From Entophlyctis helioformis (Eukaryota > Chytridiomycota > Chytridiomycetes > Chytridiales > Chytriomycetaceae), in assembly GCA_025526915.1 (NCBI GenBank), contig JAHLKH010000008.1, positions 212,757 through 276,756 of the forward strand: a stretch of 64,000 nt of DNA, in the 5' to 3' direction. Under the pieces are notes generated by a model, which saw only the letters and a list, made by a program, of their open reading frames with translations, was not told the DNA's origin and ran no database searches. Positions 58,183-64,000 of this stretch are shown one piece after another; the first letter of the stretch is position 1, and every line of letters starts with the position of its first letter. The translations under genes were made by a program, and so were the position numbers.

Positions 58183-59924
58183 ATGACAAAGGGCGGCAAG
58201 AAGAAGGGCGGCTTCGGCGAGGAGGACATGGGCATGAAGTACGGACGATCGGATCTTGTCCGCATGGGTCTCTTAGCGAGGCACAGTACATTTCCAGCGG
58301 CGAGACATACAACAGCAAGAAGAGCGGTGCGTGACTGGCTGGTGGCTGGCTGGCTGGAAACCGATTGCCATCGGAGTCTGTTGTGCAGCAGCATGATGAC
58401 CGCCATGGCGGCCTTCCAAATCTCGAGGCACAATGCGGCCCTGTCCGTATTGCAGCCTGCCGCACCTGTTGGAGAACGCCGACGCTGCTCTCATGCGCGT
58501 CTCGCCTCCTCTCTATCACACACAAGCGATCATTGCGATGGCATCTTCAGACAGTCGCCCGTGCTTCGTGACTGACACAAATATTGCGATTTGTTGCCTT
58601 GCAGCCACCGCCCTCGACTACCGCACAAAGGGCAAGCAGTTCCTCACGGCACCGCCCAAAAAGGGCCACGACACCAAAGACTCGTACTTTGACAAGGAGT
58701 ACATTCGGCTGTTTGAGGTATTAGAATGCCGCATTGCGCAATCTAATGCTGTTATTGAGACCGGCTCACGCAACAGCTGCCATGCAGAACGAGCCTTACA
58801 CGGATCTGGTCGTGTTGCGACGCAGATGGCGCATCAATGCCAAGGAAAAGAACATCACAGGCGTTCCCTTCAAGCCGTCCAGTGTGCCTCCCAAACCGTA
58901 CGACGGCATCGCTTGCAGGACTGTGCAGGGCTGCGTTGGCTGTCTGCATCAATGCGCATGCTGACTGAAACCCACCGCGGCCACAGGTCTGGCAAGGGAT
59001 CGCACTGGGGCACGATCGAGCAGCAGTGGCCCATTGAAAACAAGGGCTTCCAGCCACTGCCGCCAAAGAAGGCTGAAGACACCAAAAAGATTCACGAGCC
59101 TCGCAACTTCTTGACGGCGCCGCCCAAGATGGGAAGCGGATACGGTGCGTGTTTGTTCACAACGCTGGCAAGCAGCCGGCCACTGACGCGATACTGCGCG
59201 CCGTTTGTTTGCAGGATATCCCAATGTACCATTGGAAAGTCGTACATGTACGAGACGGACCCATAGACCGTGCCGATCAACTATTCCGCGTAAGGCTGCA
59301 TCACATCTTTGCTCAATCGCGATCGTGAGGGCATGTCTGACATGAAGTGGCGCCGATGACCTCCAGACGGAGCGCCACGAGAACAAGAAGAGGATGGTTG
59401 GCGAGCGGCCATTCATCTCGTCCTCGACGTCTCGCGAGTACTTTAACCCGTTTGCCGGGCTCTCGACCAAGGAAGAAGGTAACCCCATGCACAACGGAGG
59501 CATGCAGAGATGTACCAGAGTCCTGAGACCACGAATGCACCATTACGCTCTCGTGAAACGACGCTTGCCAACCGCATTCAATCCAGGTGCGGCCGCAGCG
59601 CTTGCGGAAGGCGCCGAGGCACCGTCCAAACGCGCCGTGCTGCCCTCGATCCCCTTCAAGCCGTCGTCATGCTGCGGCACAACCATCAATCCCTATCCAA
59701 GCTACGAGCCTCCGAAAGGCGGCGTGGCTGCAGACGACAAGAGCGTCACAGGTGCGGCGGGCAAGGGCTCGTCGGCACCACCGCGTCGCGACATGATTTT
59801 CAAGCCAAGTGGCGTGACTGGATCGTATCCTGTCCGCAGCATTGTTGAGGTGTCGTGCCCGCTTGCGCCGCCGGAATGGATCCAGGAGTCGCTGCGTGGC
59901 GCCATGATGACCGCAAGCATCTGA
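58183..59924 (+). CDS. CFAP96: Cilia- and flagella-associated protein 96 (C4orf47-like)
   Basis: Ciliary/centrosomal protein associated with axonemal microtubules. Exons 58183-58326, 58605-58717, 58788-58897, 58987-59144, 59215-59289, 59367-59478 and 59587-59924. Family landmarks in order: KYGRSDLVRMGLL followed by AQYISSGETYNSKKS; SYFDKEYIRLFE, then YTDLVVLRRRWRIN; GSHWGTIEQQWPI; NFLTAPPKMGSGYGYPNVP, then IGKSYMYETDP; REYFNPFAGLS; IPFKPSSCCGTTINPYPSYE; MIFKPSGVTGSYPVRSIVEV. The phases of the surrounding introns require one extra base in exon 1 (near CTCTTAGCG) and two in exon 5 (near TACCATTGG and GACCCATAG). With them the frame is continuous. The indels look like assembly errors at short homopolymers, but a decaying gene cannot be excluded. 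Confidence 0.85.
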
Positions 59925-59989
59925 GCCTCGGGATGTCGACTTGCATGTCTTGCTGTCGCTTGCCTGCCTGTCCAGCGCTTTGCTCGGCA

Positions 59990-60383
59990 TCTATAAACCG
60001 ACCGATCCACGTTCTTGTTGATTGGCATATAAGGCCATTCCAGCTTCACGAGACCTGACTAATTGGATCGGATTGTCGTGGTCCAAAACCGCGGGCAATT
60101 CCTCGGCCAGGTCTCCGGCAAGACAGCCGTTGTCCTGCAGCTTCCAGACACGACGCAACACAACTCGTCGCAACTCGTGAAGCAGCTGGAGCTGCTGCAG
60201 CAGTCACTCTCGGACGCATTGCTAAACAGCAGCCGCATCTGGCACAGTAGCATCCCTGCCGGCTACTTGCCAAGCCGCCAGCATAGCACCAGGCATTCCT
60301 AGCAAGCTTTTTGGATTGTCATCATCGTTTGAGGCATCCAGCAACAGCAGCAACAGCACTTTCAGCAATAGCAGGACGCAGAC
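59990..60383 (+). promoter_or_regulatory. TATA elements and ATG-free leader of the MGCG gene
   Basis: TATAAA at about 59992 and ATATAAGG near 60026 are followed by about 345 bp without any ATG on the plus strand up to the start codon at 60384. The absence of upstream ATGs supports that start. An 80-codon frame inside it has no ATG and is not called as a gene. Confidence 0.5.
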
Positions 60384-63300
60384 ATGGGCTGTGGACAGTC
60401 GCAGCTGTACAGCGATGTGCCATACACGGCAACAGGTCCTGGCCAGAGCAGCGGCCAGCCGCCAGACACACTGCCCACATCAACACCTGCATCGCCAAAC
60501 ACAATGACTCGGCGGAAAACCGAGCGCGCCAGAAGCGCGTCCAAAACCCCAAGAGCATCGCCAATGGCCCAAGACACGCACATGGCCCGATTAGGAAATA
60601 CGTCCAACGCTGGACCCTGATGGCACAACACAGCTCAAGGCGTTTTTGAAGAAGCGGCAGTCGACGATCCGCAACAACGCACATGCCGTGTTGAGCCCAG
60701 ATGGCACTGAGAGCATCGATGCGGACAGACGCGTATGTACTTGCATCTCTGGCCGACCAGGCCAATGCGCATACGATCAACGCTAACCGAACTTTCGAAT
60801 GCCGATCCTTAAATATGGATTGGACGGCAACAGTACACGAGCCTTGCTGATAGCTACTACGTGAACGCATCAACCGGATCGCTTATCCAGATCCACACAC
60901 ACCGATCGCCCAGTCAACGCCTGCATGTCGTTGGCATGCCCGCATCTTCCAGTATCGACTCAAGTCTAGCAAATATTGCCAAAGGCAGCGACGACAACAA
61001 TGCGTCTGTCGGCGGGCCACTGGACGCAATAGCCGCCAAGGACACGCTGTCGAATAAGGCCGTCCGGTCAACAACCAAGCGTGTCCTGAGTGGTAGCCAT
61101 GACGCGCTACAAGGCAGCCGTGAAAAGTCTTCGGGAGCCCTGGGATCCTCCCCGTCGTCAGACGGTCTCAATCACAGCATTGCCGGCACGTCCGTTTCCA
61201 ACAAGACCTCGAACATGCTCGGAGTGCCACGTCCAATGATGGACGCCATTCGGTCGCGGTCGCTCAGCAACGTCATTCCTGTCAACAGGCTGCCCTCGCT
61301 TCTTGCACCCAGCCAAGGAAACGGCCAGCAACCAAAGCAAAAGTCGCAATGGACACTCAAGTTGCAGAAACAACAGCCATCTCCACCGCCATTGCCCTTG
61401 CAATCATCGCCTCCAGATCAACCAGCAGCAACAGCAGCAACAGCAGCAGCCACAGCGAACCACATGACTGACTCGCCAACCCAGGTTGCGGCAAACACAA
61501 ACCAGTTGCCGCCACTGCCGACCGCCACATCGCCACAAAAACGGATCGGGATCCACCACCCACCGCCATCGCCGCCTCGAGCATCGCCCAAGCTTGGCGG
61601 CAACATGCGTCGATCCACGTCGCCCGACCCACTCAAACCCTTTGACAGGGTGCCGCCTCTTATCGAGCCGCTCCCGCCCATCCCGACCCCCGTTCTCTCG
61701 GTTGTGAATGCAAGCCCAGCATCAGCCCGATCCAGCACAGTCGAAGAGGTGTTTGCAGAAGACAAGGGCGACCCGGATGAAGTCGAGCCCAGCCCCGACG
61801 CACTGTCCGACGCGCTCGAGAAGCTGGATGTTGGCGCGGACGTGGACGTGGACATGGACATGGCGCGCGATGTCGTTGATGAGGTTGATATCGACGACAA
61901 CGAGCTGGACACGACTGGCGGTGTTTTGCTTGGCAGTGGCGTTGATACCGGCGTGCGTATGGAGCTGCCCGTCATCTTTTCGGCAAGTGGCAGTCAGAGC
62001 GTCGATGAAATGGCCCAGCAAGAAGTGGCCTTTGATGGTCTGGTTGTTGGTAGTAGGATAGCGGTGGCAAGCAGCCTTGATGAGCCATCGAAAGACGCTG
62101 GATCTGGTTCTGGTTCTGGGTCTGGATCCGTCAATGCAACGGCTGTCACGACTGCAACGTCTGGAACAACGGCACTCATCTCAAAGAGCAGCACGGTTAA
62201 AAGCACAGGAGAATCGGCTGATGGCGGTGCTCAAGCTGGAAAAGTATGCTTGCCCTTGATCCGCACGCTTGGCCGGTGGAGAAGCCATGAATGCTGACGC
62301 GACGCTGCAATGCACGATATGGATGGCAGACCATCGAGTCGCTGGAAATGCTGTTGTCTGCGGACGAGACGCTTCGGCCGTCGCGCCACATCTCCGTCAA
62401 GAGCAACCGTGATGGAGTCAGCATCCGATCAGACGACACAACTGTGAGTGCTGTGGACGCAAAGACGGACGATGCAGCAGAAGCACTCGCGCAAAATGAC
62501 CAGCAGCAAGCGCAAAAACAGCTGCAGGAGCAGCCGCAGCCGCAGCAACAAGATATCAAGCACAACATGGACGATATGTCGCGCTCAAATGCGACGAGTG
62601 CTGGGTTGCCCGATCTGGACACCACCATGGATGGCGTTGGATTCCAGGCCGGAAACGTGCCATCATCACTGTTGCTGTCCATGTCGATCAGCTCTATAGC
62701 GCAGTCACGGCCAATACCTGCCATTGACCCATTGCCTGTGTCGGCTCCATTGGATGTCGATGCTCCCGCGGACGATCGGGTTGATCCAGACGCAGCTCGC
62801 AACGATCCTGGCATTGCCAAAAGTGATGCCGATGCTGCTGTCTCGCAAGCCCAACAACCGGCCGATGCCTCTCTGTCGCAAGCCTCTGTGGCCGTCCAAG
62901 GTGATCCCTCTCAACCAAAGGACGTCTCAGGCGCATTGGCAGACACAGCGCCATCCGTGAGCCAATCACACTCGCAGCTTCACGGACCAAGTCAGCAAGA
63001 CGGCACTCACAATGCAGAGACCGCAGACCCACAGCCGCCACAACTGCCTTCATCGCAGGACCAACTGGATGATCAAGCCTCTTTACCCTCATCGCCATCT
63101 ATACCAGCAGATCTGTCGGCAACCAAAGACGCGCAAGCGCCACAGCCGTCTTCACAGCCAGGCCAGCCCGTTCAAATCAATCCTCCCATAGCTGCCTCGA
63201 CATCCATCCCACAACTGCACGACCAACAATCCACGCCGCCAAGCCAGCCGTCAGATGTCTCTGTGCTCTCCCACGACCCATCAGCAGCATCCTTGAAGCG

Positions 63301-63556
63301 ACCGCACACATACACGGACCGGCCCCCACAGTCCTCTGGGGACAGCAAGCCAAAGACCCCGGAGCAGCCGTCCATGAATCTCCCAAAGGACGATCGCGTG
63401 TTCTCGGCGAGCCTGTCGTCGCTGGTGACCATCCCGGTCGGTGCCACGCGCGACAAGCTCGGCACAGCCGAGTTGGGGACACATGGCGGCGGCGGTGGCA
63501 GTGTCAGCACCAGCACTGGGGATGCCGAGACGGGTGGGTTCCTGTCGAACCCGTGA
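60384..63556 (+). CDS. Large Pro/Ser/Gln-rich protein with MGCG acylation start
   Basis: Unknown family. The N-terminus MGCGQSQL is a good N-myristoylation/palmitoylation context (Gly-2, Cys-3), so membrane attachment is likely. Exon 1 (60384-60732) needs two added bases, one near 60500 (CAAACAC) and one near 60618 (GGACCCTGA), to read on through KRVQNPKSIANGPRHAHGPI and QLKAFLKKRQSTIRNNAHAV to the GTATGT donor. Exon 2 runs from the AACAG acceptor near 60838 (YTSLADSYYVNAST) to GGAAAA|GTATGC near 62243. Exon 3 starts TIESLEMLLSADETLRPSRH and ends at 63556. Most of the ~950 residues are disordered, with polyPro (PPPSPPRASPKLGG), acidic (DVDVDMDMARDVVDEVDIDD) and Gln-rich stretches. It is a plausible scaffold or signalling regulator; a kinase or GTPase domain was looked for and not seen. 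Confidence 0.6.
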
Positions 63557-63604
63557 CGGGCCGCCTAGCCTTGGCAAACTCAACTGGACGGTCCAATTGA
63601 TATC

Positions 63605-63610
63605 AATAAA
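63605..63610 (+). terminator. Polyadenylation signal of the MGCG gene
   Basis: AATAAA 49 nt after the stop codon at 63554-63556. Confidence 0.6.
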
Positions 63611-63730
63611 CCCAACTGTAAAGATAGCCAAAGGGGCCGAGTGTATTTGGCGACACGGATGGCAGTGGATGAAGGAAGTGGGGAAGGAGCTTGGGCTGGG
63701 ATAGGATGGGCTGGGATAGGATAGGATCGA

Positions 63731-64000
63731 CTACGTGCGTTTGCTGTAGTGGGTCTCGGAGCAGTCGCGCAGACGTGCAGCCGCCTGTTCGGACGTGAGG
63801 TCGCGCTGGGCCTCGCCAAGCATCTCGAATCTGCCAAACAGCAGAGCGTGAGTCACAGTCTGTGGACGACAACACAGGGGCGTGTGCACGGCGGCCTGCT
63901 TACCCAACAAGGAACTTTTTGACGGTTGCGCTGCGCAAGAGGGGAGGGTAAAAGTGCATGTGGAAGTGCATGGGGTGGCCGTCCAGCTCGTCGCGCACGG
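63731..64000 (-). CDS. GAL7: Galactose-1-phosphate uridylyltransferase, 3' end only
   Basis: Leloir-pathway enzyme that exchanges UMP between UDP-glucose and galactose-1-phosphate. The window cuts the gene; only the C-terminal ~66 residues are visible. The exon running off the edge (63904-64000) reads [25 protein letters not shown], the conserved C-terminal substrate and metal-site region of GalT. The last exon (63731-63830) reads [20 protein letters not shown] and ends SKRT. The 73-nt intron has GTAAGC and GCAG borders. Convergent with the MGCG gene, whose polyadenylation signal is about 120 bp away. Confidence 0.92.
   Translation of the reverse strand, partial: PCATSWTATPCTSTCTFTLPSCAAQPSKSSLLGKQAAVHTPLCCRPQTVTHALLFGRFEMLGEAQRDLTSEQAAARLRDCSETHYSKRT

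Noticed and set aside
60063..60302. 79-codon frame LDRIVVVQNRGQFLGQV
   Set aside because: It has no ATG and lies in the leader of the MGCG gene. An exon is possible but unsupported.

Overview
This window is nuclear DNA from a GC-rich, intron-dense eukaryote, most likely a zoosporic (chytrid-type) fungus. The fungal evidence is a plasma-membrane P3A H+-ATPase, WOPR-box regulators and an END3-type endocytic protein. Two ciliary genes (DNAI7/CASC1 and CFAP96/C4orf47) point to a flagellated stage. An APH-1 gamma-secretase subunit and a metazoan-like O-GlcNAc transferase fit an early-diverging fungus rather than Dikarya. I cannot name the genus from sequence alone. Most introns are GT-AG and 60-400 nt long; two GC-AG introns are visible. 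Exon coordinates come from reading frame, splice consensus and remembered family motifs. No search was run.

Layout. 1-3.4 kb is repeat-rich DNA with no convincing gene. 3.4-8.8 kb holds two tandem WOPR regulators with identical intron positions. N-myristoyltransferase (8.8-10.9) follows only 32 bp after the second. SGF11 of the SAGA DUB module (11.1-12.8, minus) and MscL (13.0-14.0, plus) are divergent. O-GlcNAc transferase (14.1-20.7, minus) is about 2,000 residues. Next come a Ser/His-rich unknown, a promethin-like membrane protein, a coiled-coil unknown, a GST, a twin-SAP-motif protein and a large helical/coiled-coil/ankyrin-like protein (21-32.7).

33.2-45.8 kb is the most striking structure. 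Two copies of a ~2.75 kb segment lie in inverted orientation, each carrying a paralogous coiled-coil gene transcribed outward. They flank a ~7 kb island with PMA1 and the divergent histone H4/H3 pair.

45.9-64 kb carries DNAI7, dymeclin, an AKAP7-like 2H phosphoesterase, eIF5A, an END3-like protein, APH-1, CFAP96, a large low-complexity protein starting MGCG, and the 3' end of galactose-1-phosphate uridylyltransferase. Several genes between 48.7 and 60.7 kb need single-base insertions, often at short C runs, to keep frame. That suggests assembly indels more than pseudogenes.

Functional themes are gene regulation and chromatin (WOPR, SGF11, H3/H4, SAP), protein modification (NMT, OGT), membrane energetics and osmotic relief (PMA1, MscL), trafficking and membranes (dymeclin, END3, promethin-like), and the flagellum (DNAI7, CFAP96). 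The order looks like ordinary eukaryotic gene order, not a functional cluster. No tRNA, rRNA, CRISPR array or transposase was recognised.
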